Part shown: piece after piece, positions 1 through 5,737 of the stretch | Layout of the letters: every line of letters starts with the position of its first letter | How positions within the stretch are numbered: the stretch's first letter is position 1 | The notes under the pieces: model-generated | The model's database searches: none | The model's input: the letters and a program-made list of their open reading frames with translations, nothing else | What the model was told of the DNA's origin: nothing | Translations under genes and position numbers: made by a program | From: Gammaproteobacteria bacterium | GTDB taxonomy: Bacteria > Pseudomonadota > Gammaproteobacteria > Steroidobacterales > JABDKV01 | Assembly: GCA_029862285.1 (NCBI GenBank) | Contig: JAOTXR010000144.1 | Coordinates: 1 to 6,071, forward strand | DNA length: 6,071 nt | Direction: 5' to 3'

Positions 1-920
1 TATCGGGAATGTTCCTGCTGGTGCTGTTGTACTGGGTCGGTGCCGAAGTTTACCTGGTCGACCGGTCGCTGTTCGATTTGTCGCAGGCCGGTGCCATCGG
101 CATCAGCGCCGCAACCATTGCCGGTGGCTGGCTGATTTACGACGTGATGTGTAAATCGCCGCTGGCCCGCAACGACCGCATGCTCGGCACCGCAGTCACT
201 CTGTTCGCTTTCATTGCGGCGTTTGGCCTATGCCAGGTGTTCAGCGGCCGCGGCGCATTTATGCACTTCGGTGCAATGCTGGGCACGATTATGGCGGCCA
301 ATGTCTACTTCGTGATTATCCCCGGGCAACGCAAGATGGTGGCGGCTGCCCAGCGCGGTGAGAGTGTCGATCCAAAACCTGGTATCACTGCCAAACAACG
401 CTCGGTACACAATACCTACTTTACCTTGCCGGTACTGTTTGTGATGGTCAGCAATCACTATGCCATGACCTACACACACGCCTACAACTGGCTAATCTTG
501 ATTGCGATCTCCGTCGCCGGTGCGTTGATCCGGGTATTCTTCGTTGCCCGTCACAAGGGTAGTGCGTCGTTCGTGCCGCTGGCAGTCGCGCTGGTGTTAC
601 TGGCTGGCGTGGCGGCGGCCATTGCGCCGCGTGCAACAACTGCAGGCTCCGTGGCAGCCCCGCAAGCGTCTATAGCCGAGGTCCAGCGCATCGTGGAAAC
701 ACGTTGCGTGACTTGTCATGCGGCGAGTCCGGCACATACGGCATTTGCCGCAGCACCGGCTGGCGTCATGCTCGAGAGCGTCGCGCAAATCCGCTCCGAA
801 TCCGGACGTATTTACCAACAAACCGTGGTTTTACGCGCCATGCCGATCGGGAACCTGACCCAGATCACAGAAGCCGAGCGCGCCGTCATCGCACACTGGT
901 ATGCAGGCATAGACCGTTGA
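1..920 (+). CDS. puuD: Urate hydroxylase PuuD (membrane urate oxidase with cytochrome c domain), 5' partial
   Basis: The gene enters from the left edge: the frame is open from base 3 with no stop upstream, and about 100 N-terminal residues of a roughly 400-residue family appear to be missing. The ATG at 9 is probably an internal Met. Numbering from that Met, the protein shows about seven hydrophobic membrane segments (near 1-17, 29-46, 59-78, 84-106, 137-152, 159-178, 187-207) and the family-like block HNTYFTLPVLF...SNHY near 134-150. A C-terminal cytochrome c domain follows, with the heme motif CVTCH at 233-237 (bases 705-719) and a likely distal ligand Met278 in RAMPIGN. Known for the family: it oxidises urate to 5-hydroxyisourate at the inner membrane, passing electrons to the c-heme and respiratory chain instead of making hydrogen peroxide. 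Its position as first visible gene of a urate-to-glyoxylate operon agrees. The stop overlaps the puuE start. The family assignment is firm; the true start is not visible. Confidence 0.93.
   Translation, partial: SGMFLLVLLYWVGAEVYLVDRSLFDLSQAGAIGISAATIAGGWLIYDVMCKSPLARNDRMLGTAVTLFAFIAAFGLCQVFSGRGAFMHFGAMLGTIMAANVYFVIIPGQRKMVAAAQRGESVDPKPGITAKQRSVHNTYFTLPVLFVMVSNHYAMTYTHAYNWLILIAISVAGALIRVFFVARHKGSASFVPLAVALVLLAGVAAAIAPRATTAGSVAAPQASIAEVQRIVETRCVTCHAASPAHTAFAAAPAGVMLESVAQIRSESGRIYQQTVVLRAMPIGNLTQITEAERAVIAHWYAGIDR
905..907 (+). promoter_or_regulatory. Weak ribosome binding site for puuE
   Basis: An AGG core inside the end of puuD lies 9 bases before the TTG at 917. It is a poor Shine-Dalgarno match, so puuE is probably translated mainly by ribosomes that have just terminated puuD. 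Confidence 0.3.
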
Positions 921-1828
921 GTGAATACCCCAGAAACCTGGTCGGCTACGGTGGCAAACTGCCAAAAGCCAACTGGCCACGCGAGGCACGCGTGGCAGTG
1001 CAGTTTGTCATCAACTACGAAGAAGGTGGCGAACGCTGTGTCTTGCATGGCGATAATGAATCAGAAGCCTTCCTGTCTGAGATCGTCGGGGCCGAAGCCT
1101 ACGAGAACACCCGGCACATGAACATGGAATCGCTTTACGAATACGGTTCACGCGCGGGTTTTTGGCGTTTGCATCGATTATTCACCGATCGAGCGGTACC
1201 CGTGACCGTTTTTGGCGTGGCAATGGCACTGCGGCGCAATCCGACCGCCGTTGCGGCCATGCAGGCGGCCGATTGGGAAATCGCCAGTCATGGCTACCGC
1301 TGGATCGATTACCAGTTCGTCGACGAGGAAACCGAAAGGCAGCATCTGCAGACTGCCATTGATCTGCACCGCCAGGTTACGGGTACAGCGCCGCTGGGCT
1401 GGTATCTTGGCCGCTGTAGCCCGAATTCCCACCGCATTGCGGCTGAGGAGGGCGGCTTTGTGTATAACGCCGACTGTTATTCTGACGATCTCCCGTATTG
1501 GGATTGTTCTTTTGCGAAGCCGCAATTGATGGTGCCTTACACGCTCGACGCCAATGACATGCGTTTTGCCACACCGCAGGGTTTTAACACCGGTGAGGAC
1601 TTCTACAGCTACCTCAAGGACAGCTTCGATTGTCTCTATGCGGAAGGCGCGAGCCGCCCAAAGATGATGTCGGTCGGTTTGCACTGTCGTCTGGCCGGTC
1701 GTCCGGGAAGAGCACTGGCGCTGGAGCGATTTCTCGACTATGTGTGTGCACAAAAACAGGTGTGGCTGACGCGACGTATCGATATCGCACAGCACTGGAT
1801 CGAGCATCATCCCTGCAAGGAACGTTGA
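917..1828 (+). CDS. puuE: Allantoinase PuuE (polysaccharide-deacetylase fold)
   Basis: Hydrolyses (S)-allantoin to allantoate in the cytoplasm. I chose a TTG start at 917, which shares bases with the puuD stop (TTGA). It gives the N-terminus MSEYPRNLVGYG, matching how PuuE proteins begin, and a 303-residue length typical of the family. The in-frame ATG at 704 would add about 70 residues read out of frame through the puuD heme domain and is rejected. Visible blocks are NYEEGGER (33-40), CVLHGD (41-46), ESLYEYGSRAG (71-81), SHGYRW (124-129) and SVGLHCRLAGRPGR (252-265). Compared with classical NodB deacetylases, the first motif reads NYEEG instead of TFDDG, and the second His of the HxxxH motif is replaced. 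This is as expected for the PuuE group, known to be unrelated to the amidohydrolase-type allantoinases. uraD follows after 3 bases. The assignment is firm; the TTG start is likely. Confidence 0.93.
   Translation: MSEYPRNLVGYGGKLPKANWPREARVAVQFVINYEEGGERCVLHGDNESEAFLSEIVGAEAYENTRHMNMESLYEYGSRAGFWRLHRLFTDRAVPVTVFGVAMALRRNPTAVAAMQAADWEIASHGYRWIDYQFVDEETERQHLQTAIDLHRQVTGTAPLGWYLGRCSPNSHRIAAEEGGFVYNADCYSDDLPYWDCSFAKPQLMVPYTLDANDMRFATPQGFNTGEDFYSYLKDSFDCLYAEGASRPKMMSVGLHCRLAGRPGRALALERFLDYVCAQKQVWLTRRIDIAQHWIEHHPCKER
1817..1821 (+). promoter_or_regulatory. Ribosome binding site for uraD
   Basis: AAGGA lies at the end of puuE with a 10-base spacer to the ATG at 1832. It favours that ATG over the in-frame ATG at 1859, which would drop nine residues. 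Confidence 0.6.
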
Positions 1829-1831
1829 GCC

Positions 1832-2347
1832 ATGTTTTTCTCGAGAAATCCGCGCGACATGGATGAGCAACTTTTTCTGGCTGCCTTTGGTAGTGTCTAC
1901 GAAAACTCGCGCTGGGTCGCCGAGAAGATGTGGCGAAAAGGACGATTGACCGGAGATGTCGGGCGATTTGCTCAAAAACTGGTCGACATAGTCAACAACG
2001 CCAGTCAAGAGCAACGTCTCGCATTGATCCGGGCGCATCCGGACCTGGCCGGACGCGCGGCAGTTGCCGGCAAGATAACCACCGAGTCTCGGGAAGAACA
2101 GGCCAGTGCCGGTCTGGATCGCTGTACGCCCGACGAACTGGCTCAGTTGCAGGAACTAAATGCACGCTATAAGGCGAAATTTGGTTTTCCCTTTGTCATG
2201 GCAGTAAAAGGGGCAAGCCGGCAGCAGATACTGGAAGCTTTCACCAAGCGCATCGACAATGACATCGACGCCGAATTCGATCGCGCCATCGCCGAGATCC
2301 ACGCGATTGCGCGACTGCGCCTGCAGGAGATCGCCGGCAGTGACTGA
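1832..2347 (+). CDS. uraD: OHCU decarboxylase UraD
   Basis: Decarboxylates 2-oxo-4-hydroxy-4-carboxy-5-ureidoimidazoline to (S)-allantoin, the last step of ureide formation from urate. The 171-residue length is normal for the family. Visible landmarks are LIRAHPDLAGRAA (His69 the likely catalytic His), SREEQASAGLD with Ser86, Glu89 and Gln90 spaced as in characterised enzymes, LNARYKAKFGFPFVMAVKG (109-127), and a C-terminal helix EIHAIARLRL with Arg161/Arg163 as candidates for the conserved Arg. No N-terminal signal or fusion is present. In some genomes uraD is fused to puuE; here they are separate but only 3 bases apart, so the substrate and product enzymes are co-made. Its end overlaps the alc start by 8 bp. 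uraH, which makes the OHCU substrate, is not in the window. An alternative start at 1859 is possible but lacks the good ribosome site. Confidence 0.95.
   Translation: MFFSRNPRDMDEQLFLAAFGSVYENSRWVAEKMWRKGRLTGDVGRFAQKLVDIVNNASQEQRLALIRAHPDLAGRAAVAGKITTESREEQASAGLDRCTPDELAQLQELNARYKAKFGFPFVMAVKGASRQQILEAFTKRIDNDIDAEFDRAIAEIHAIARLRLQEIAGSD
2325..2330 (+). promoter_or_regulatory. Ribosome binding site for alc, deciding its GTG start
   Basis: AGGAGA lies inside the 3' end of uraD, 9 bases before the GTG at 2340. It is a near-ideal Shine-Dalgarno site and supports GTG 2340 over the more upstream in-frame ATG at 2259. Confidence 0.75.
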
Positions 2348-3326
2348 GCGTAATCCGTTCCACCAATGGATCAATCTCGGGCAACCGCGGTTGGGTACGC
2401 GCGTGGTTTATGCGACAGATGAGTTTTTTGCCGCGAAAGAACGTTTGATCGACGCGGCGGAACCGGTTTTTGTGGCTGACAAATACGACGATCACGGCAA
2501 GTGGATGGATGGCTGGGAAAGCCGGCGCAAGCGCGAACCGGGTCACGATTATTGTGTGATCCGGCTCGGTGTTCCCGGGATACTCCACGGCGTCGATATC
2601 AACACGCGCTATTTCACCGGTAACTATCCACCGGGCGCCTCATTGGAAGGTTGTCGTTGCGACGCCGAGCTGCCCGCTGACGACGTTGGCTGGAAGGAGA
2701 TTATTCCTGAGACCCCGCTGGCCGGCGACACACATCACTGGTTGCCGGTGGCTGGCGAGGGCCCCTTTACTCACCTGCGTTTTCATATTTATCCGGATGG
2801 CGGGGTCGCCCGATTGCGTCTTTACGGCGAAGTCAGCACCGACGCGGTCGAGTGCGGCGACGAAGTGGTCGACTTGCTGGCGCTGGAAAACGGTGGCCGG
2901 GCATTGATCTGCAGCGACGAACATTACGGCAGCATGCACAACCTCAACCTGCCGGGGCGTGGTCTCAACATGGGCGATGGTTGGGAAACAGCACGTCGCC
3001 GCGGGCCGGGTAACGACTGGGTGATCCTGGCGCTCGGCGCGAAAGGTATTGTCGAAAAGATCGAAGTCGATACGGCACATTTCAAGGGCAACTACCCCGA
3101 TCGTGTTGCGATCGACGCGGTATGCCTGGTCGGGCAGCCCACACCGGAGGCGCTCGTCGGCGAGGATATCGACTGGCAACCGTTGCTTACTGAATCCAGG
3201 CTGGAAATGGACCAACAGCACGTGTTCGGTCAGTTGCAAAAGCGCGGCCCGGTTACCCACATACGCATGCGAATATTTCCCGACGGTGGGGTCAGCCGGT
3301 TGCGTCTGATGGGTCGGCGCACATGA
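2340..3326 (+). CDS. alc: Allantoicase
   Basis: Hydrolyses allantoate to (-)-ureidoglycolate and urea in the cytoplasm. The GTG start at 2340 gives MTERNPFHQWINLGQPRLG and 328 residues, the usual family length; a strong AGGAGA site precedes it. The ATG at 2259 would add 27 residues that only re-read uraD. The protein is an internal duplication typical of allantoicases. Repeat one has WMDGWESRR...GHDYCVIRLG...GVDINTRYFTGNYP (55-97) and THLRFHIYPDGGVARLRLYG (144-163). Repeat two has MGDGWETARRRGPGNDWVILALG...IEVDTAHFKGNYP (211-253) and THIRMRIFPDGGVSRLRLMG (306-325). It overlaps uraD by 8 bp and allA by 4 bp. Allantoicase followed directly by ureidoglycolate lyase shows that this organism uses the two-urea branch rather than the ammonia-releasing allantoate amidohydrolase branch. 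The assignment is very secure. Confidence 0.96.
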   Translation: MTERNPFHQWINLGQPRLGTRVVYATDEFFAAKERLIDAAEPVFVADKYDDHGKWMDGWESRRKREPGHDYCVIRLGVPGILHGVDINTRYFTGNYPPGASLEGCRCDAELPADDVGWKEIIPETPLAGDTHHWLPVAGEGPFTHLRFHIYPDGGVARLRLYGEVSTDAVECGDEVVDLLALENGGRALICSDEHYGSMHNLNLPGRGLNMGDGWETARRRGPGNDWVILALGAKGIVEKIEVDTAHFKGNYPDRVAIDAVCLVGQPTPEALVGEDIDWQPLLTESRLEMDQQHVFGQLQKRGPVTHIRMRIFPDGGVSRLRLMGRRT

Positions 3327-3811
3327 GAGTGATTCAGGTGCAACCATTGACGCGCGAGGCCTTTGCCCCGTTCGGTGACGTCATTGAAGCTGGAGCGTCA
3401 GCAGCGATGAACGCCGGTCGTTTTGAACGCTCCGTTGCCCAGACTACGCTGGACATGGCACCACCACACCCCGCGAGTGTCGATGTGACTACATGCAAAG
3501 AAACGACTGTTTTTCCCTATCAATTTGATGTACTCGAGAGACATCCACTCGGAAGCCAGGCGTTTGTCCCGCTGTCCGAATTCGTGTTTGTTGTAGTGGT
3601 GGCGCCCGGCGGGAACGAAGTCAATCCGGATGCTGTCTGTGCCTTTGTTACTAACGGCCGGCAGGGAATCAATTATCACCGGGGGACCTGGCATACGCCG
3701 ATGATTGCTACCGCGGGACAGCAGTTTTTATTGATCGAGCGCAGTGGTGAGGAAGCCAACTGCGAAGAGCGGCGGCTGGCCGCGCCGCTGACACTGGCGG
3801 CGCCAGCATGA
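3323..3811 (+). CDS. allA: Ureidoglycolate lyase AllA
   Basis: Splits ureidoglycolate into glyoxylate and urea, the last step of the pathway, feeding glyoxylate into central carbon metabolism. The 162-residue length fits this small cupin-fold family. Conserved blocks are FAPFGDVIE (14-22), GRF (32-34), LERHPLGSQAFVPL (71-84), FVVVVAPGG (89-97), FVTNGRQGINYHRGTWHTPM (108-127), which includes the NYHR.xWH core, and FLLIERSGE.ANCEE (135-149). The ATG at 3323 overlaps the alc stop as ATGA. No good Shine-Dalgarno site is visible, so coupled re-initiation is likely. The stretch at 38-60 (SVAQTTLDMAPPHPASVD...) is less like family members I remember, as expected of a surface loop. It is sometimes still annotated as ureidoglycolate hydrolase; the lyase activity is the accepted one for AllA. 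Confidence 0.94.
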   Translation: MRVIQVQPLTREAFAPFGDVIEAGASAAMNAGRFERSVAQTTLDMAPPHPASVDVTTCKETTVFPYQFDVLERHPLGSQAFVPLSEFVFVVVVAPGGNEVNPDAVCAFVTNGRQGINYHRGTWHTPMIATAGQQFLLIERSGEEANCEERRLAAPLTLAAPA

Positions 3812-5106
3812 GCGAACGGGCAGCTTTTCGCGGCAGGGTGATTCATTGCCTGCGTAATCCAGGGGTGAGCTCCGATGCAGATGCCATCGAGTATTTTGAC
3901 GACGGCCTGCTACTGGTTGAGGACGGGCTGGTCGCCGCCGCCGGACCGGCCGAAGTACTATTACAGAATCTATCTGAAGAGATTTCTGTAACTGATTGTA
4001 ATAAAAGCTGGATTGTCCCGGGCTTTATCGATTGCCACGTACATTATCCACAGCTGGACATCATCGCTTCCTATGGCGAGCGGCTGCTGGACTGGCTCAA
4101 TACCTATACCTATCCGGCCGAAGCGCGTTTTAACGACCCCGCATTTGCGGCGGCGACGGCGGAGCGTTTTCTCGACGAGCTGCTGGCCAACGGTACGACC
4201 TCGGCCATGGTTTTTGCAACGGTGCATCCGGAATCGGTCGACGCCATTTTCGCGACGGCACAGTCACGCAACATGCCACTGTGGACGGGCAAAGTCCTGA
4301 TGGACCGGCACTGTCCCGACGACCTGCGCGACACCGCGGAGTCGGGTTATCGCGACAGCCGCGCTTTGCTGGAACGCTGGCATGGTCAGGACCGGCTTCA
4401 ATATGCAATCACACCGCGTTTTGCACCGACGTGCAGCCCCGAACAACTGGCCGGAGCAGGGCGACTGGCAGACGAATTTCCTGACGCCTATATCCATTCG
4501 CATCTCGCCGAGAGCCACGCAGAGGTCGCCTGGGTAGACAGGCTGTTTCCGGAACGCTCCAGTTACGTCGATGTATATCGGCACTACGGGCTGCTGCGGG
4601 AACGGGCCATCTACGCACACTGCCTGCACCTGGAAGATGCCGGTATCAGCGCGATGGCCGAAGATGGCGCCGCTATTGCTTTTTGCCCGTCGTCGAATTT
4701 GTTTCTCGGATCGGGTTTGTTCGATTTCAATCGCGCCGAGGTGGCCGGCGTTCCGGTTGGTTTGGGCACCGATGTTGGCGGTGGCACCAGCCTCAACATG
4801 TTGCGCACAATAGAAGACGCGTACAAAGTACTGCAACTGCGTGGTCAGTCGCTGTCACCGGTACGCGCGCTCTATCTGGCGACGCTCGGCGCCGCCAGGG
4901 CCTTGCATGCCGACGACAAGCTAGGCAACTTCGAACCCGGCAAAGAAGCCGATTTTGTCGTGCTCGATACTGAAGAACTACCCATACTGAGCGCCCGTCT
5001 GGACCATGCTCACGAGTTGCCAGAGGCACTGTTCGCATTGATGATGCTCGGCGACGATCGCCTCGTGCGCCAGACTTACTTGCTTGGAAAACCCGCTATT
5101 TCTTGA
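3808..5106 (+). CDS. guaD: Guanine deaminase GuaD
   Basis: Deaminates guanine to xanthine and ammonia, feeding the xanthine-to-urate route. It has 432 residues, standard for the zinc amidohydrolase-superfamily guanine deaminases. Visible metal and catalytic motifs are PGFIDCHVHYPQ (71-82; His77 and His79), TPRFAPTC (202-209; the Arg-Phe pair that contacts guanine), IHSHLAESH (229-237; His232 the likely third zinc His, Glu235 the likely proton shuttle), YAHCLHL (269-275; His271) and GLGTDVGGGTSLNML (318-332; zinc Asp322). The N-terminal beta sandwich has VEDGLVAAAGPA (37-48), and the C-terminus returns to it with GNFEPGKEADFVVLD. The ATG overlaps the allA stop as ATGA, with no clear ribosome site. 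The stop lies within the 3' end of the opposing phosphoribosyltransferase gene (11-bp tail-to-tail overlap). Its place as last gene of a urate operon is notable because its reaction comes before urate formation. Confidence 0.96.
   Translation: MSERAAFRGRVIHCLRNPGVSSDADAIEYFDDGLLLVEDGLVAAAGPAEVLLQNLSEEISVTDCNKSWIVPGFIDCHVHYPQLDIIASYGERLLDWLNTYTYPAEARFNDPAFAAATAERFLDELLANGTTSAMVFATVHPESVDAIFATAQSRNMPLWTGKVLMDRHCPDDLRDTAESGYRDSRALLERWHGQDRLQYAITPRFAPTCSPEQLAGAGRLADEFPDAYIHSHLAESHAEVAWVDRLFPERSSYVDVYRHYGLLRERAIYAHCLHLEDAGISAMAEDGAAIAFCPSSNLFLGSGLFDFNRAEVAGVPVGLGTDVGGGTSLNMLRTIEDAYKVLQLRGQSLSPVRALYLATLGAARALHADDKLGNFEPGKEADFVVLDTEELPILSARLDHAHELPEALFALMMLGDDRLVRQTYLLGKPAIS
3961..3991 (+). repeat. 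Inverted repeat (potential hairpin) inside guaD
   Basis: TTACAGAA at 3961-3968 and TTCTGTAA at 3984-3991 are perfect 8-base complements. TCT (3969-3971) can also pair with AGA (3980-3982), leaving a one-base bulge and an 8-base loop. It sits in a local AT-rich patch coding for a variable linker of GuaD (around residues 52-62). It may be chance; there is no trailing T run, so it is not a classical terminator. Confidence 0.4.
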
Positions 5107-5683
5107 TGTAAGCGGAGAGTTCGGCAAGCACGGGCAGCAATTCCGGCTTGTGCTCTTTTATTTCCTCAGGGGTGACTCCCGACAACTCGTAGGGTAATAC
5201 CAACCAGTTGTCGGTCTTGTGCACGTAGTAGTCGGGTTCCCTTTCGGTACGTTCCGTGGGCCGATACCAGACGGTTGCGGTGCGTATCTTTTGCGGCAAA
5301 TTCCGTCGGGCCTTTTGTGACAGCTCGGAGATGACCGCGGCAACGCTATGGCCGGTGCTATAGACATCATCGACGATTAGCATTGAATGTCCGGTGACGA
5401 CCCGTTCCAACAGATAATGCAGCCCATGCACCCGAATGGAGTCTTCCCCGGCAACTCGTTTGGAGTAGGCGTCGCGGCCGGCATAAGAAGTACGTACCGC
5501 GATGTGGTCAGTTTTGACACCGAAATACTCGAGCCCTTCCTGGACTGCGATACCCACGGCACTGCCACCCCGCCATAAGCCGACCAGGTAATCCGGCTTG
5601 AAATCATCCTCAAAGATCATCGCCGCCAGGCGAAAAGAATCGAGGAGGAGATCGTTTGCCGCTACAAAAGTCTTGTTATCCAA
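5096..5683 (-). CDS. Phosphoribosyltransferase, purine-type (hypoxanthine/guanine/xanthine PRT-like)
   Basis: Type I phosphoribosyltransferase, predicted cytoplasmic, expected to attach ribose-5-phosphate from PRPP to a purine base. I chose a TTG start at 5683: it is preceded by AGGA with a 5-base spacer and gives MDNKTFVAANDLLLDSF, which lines up with the start of the neighbouring paralogue. Length is 195 residues. The ATG at 5752 would add 23 residues with no family likeness and no ribosome site, and would run into the divergent gene. Visible motifs are WRGG (37-40, pyrophosphate-loop region), DHIAVRTSYAG (59-69), the PRPP-binding loop LIVDDVYSTGHS (102-113) and WLVLPYEL (160-167), a typical base-pocket segment. 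The PRPP loop has YSTG where many relatives have IDTG. It lies tail-to-tail with guaD, overlapping it by 11 bp. Purine specificity is inferred from family style and neighbours; which base it uses cannot be read from the sequence. Confidence 0.85.
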   Translation of the reverse strand: MDNKTFVAANDLLLDSFRLAAMIFEDDFKPDYLVGLWRGGSAVGIAVQEGLEYFGVKTDHIAVRTSYAGRDAYSKRVAGEDSIRVHGLHYLLERVVTGHSMLIVDDVYSTGHSVAAVISELSQKARRNLPQKIRTATVWYRPTERTEREPDYYVHKTDNWLVLPYELSGVTPEEIKEHKPELLPVLAELSAYIKK

Positions 5684-5688
5684 CTCGT

Positions 5689-5692
5689 TCCT
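5689..5692 (-). promoter_or_regulatory. Ribosome binding site for the minus-strand phosphoribosyltransferase
   Basis: AGGA on the minus strand, 5 bases before the TTG at 5683-5681. It supports TTG over the farther ATG at 5752. The spacing is short but acceptable. Confidence 0.5.
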
Positions 5693-5732
5693 GTCAGAGT
5701 GAATTATCAGGTGTGACTGGCTGTCAGGGTGA
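5691..5732. repeat. 12-bp direct repeat in the divergent control region
   Basis: CTGTCAGAGTGA at 5691-5702 and CTGTCAGGGTGA at 5721-5732 match at 11 of 12 bases, with starts exactly 30 bp apart, near three helical turns. The second copy abuts the TATAAT palindrome. Between them a short inverted repeat, TGAC (5714-5717) and GTCA (5723-5726), overlaps copy two. The arrangement is what two same-face protein binding sites would look like, but no regulator can be named. Confidence 0.45.
5726..5729 (+). promoter_or_regulatory. Candidate ribosome binding site for the plus-strand phosphoribosyltransferase
   Basis: AGGG, followed by TGA, lies 8 bases before the ATG at 5738 and favours that start. It conflicts with use of TATAAT 5734-5739 as a plus-strand -10 box, because a transcript from that box would begin downstream of this site. 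Confidence 0.4.
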
Positions 5733-5737
5733 TTATA

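Larger units (their letters stand above)
1..5106 (+). other. Apparent operon puuD-puuE-uraD-alc-allA-guaD
   Basis: Junctions are a 4-bp TTGA overlap (917-920), a 3-bp gap (1829-1831), an 8-bp overlap (2340-2347), and two 4-bp ATGA overlaps (3323-3326 and 3808-3811). There is no room for internal terminators, so co-transcription and translational coupling are very likely. The promoter and any regulator must be upstream of the window. The product set converts guanine and urate to glyoxylate and two ureas, apart from the xanthine oxidation and 5-hydroxyisourate hydrolysis steps. Confidence 0.85.

Noticed and set aside
705..719. A separate cytochrome c gene
   Set aside because: The CVTCH heme motif is in frame with the membrane part of PuuD and belongs to its normal C-terminal domain.
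704..916. Upstream ATG extension of the puuE frame
   Set aside because: It overlaps the puuD cytochrome c domain in another frame, has no likeness to PuuE, and the family N-terminus begins exactly at TTG 917.
1178..2038. Long minus-strand open frame (286 codons) opposite puuE and uraD
   Set aside because: It spans two well-recognised plus-strand genes, has no recognisable domain, and its composition is that of a shadow frame in GC-rich coding DNA.
2259..2339. Upstream ATG extension of the alc frame
   Set aside because: It lies wholly within uraD, reads as a low-complexity Arg/Ser-rich shadow, and the strong AGGAGA site points to GTG 2340.
2640..3347. Minus-strand open frame (235 codons) opposite alc
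   Set aside because: It is antisense to a firmly identified allantoicase, with no recognisable motif or ribosome site.
3961..3991. The guaD hairpin as a transcription terminator
   Set aside because: The stem is AT-rich, no T run follows, and it lies early in an intact gene.
4264..4836. Minus-strand open frame (190 codons) opposite guaD
   Set aside because: It is antisense to the zinc-binding core of guanine deaminase; no domain is recognised.
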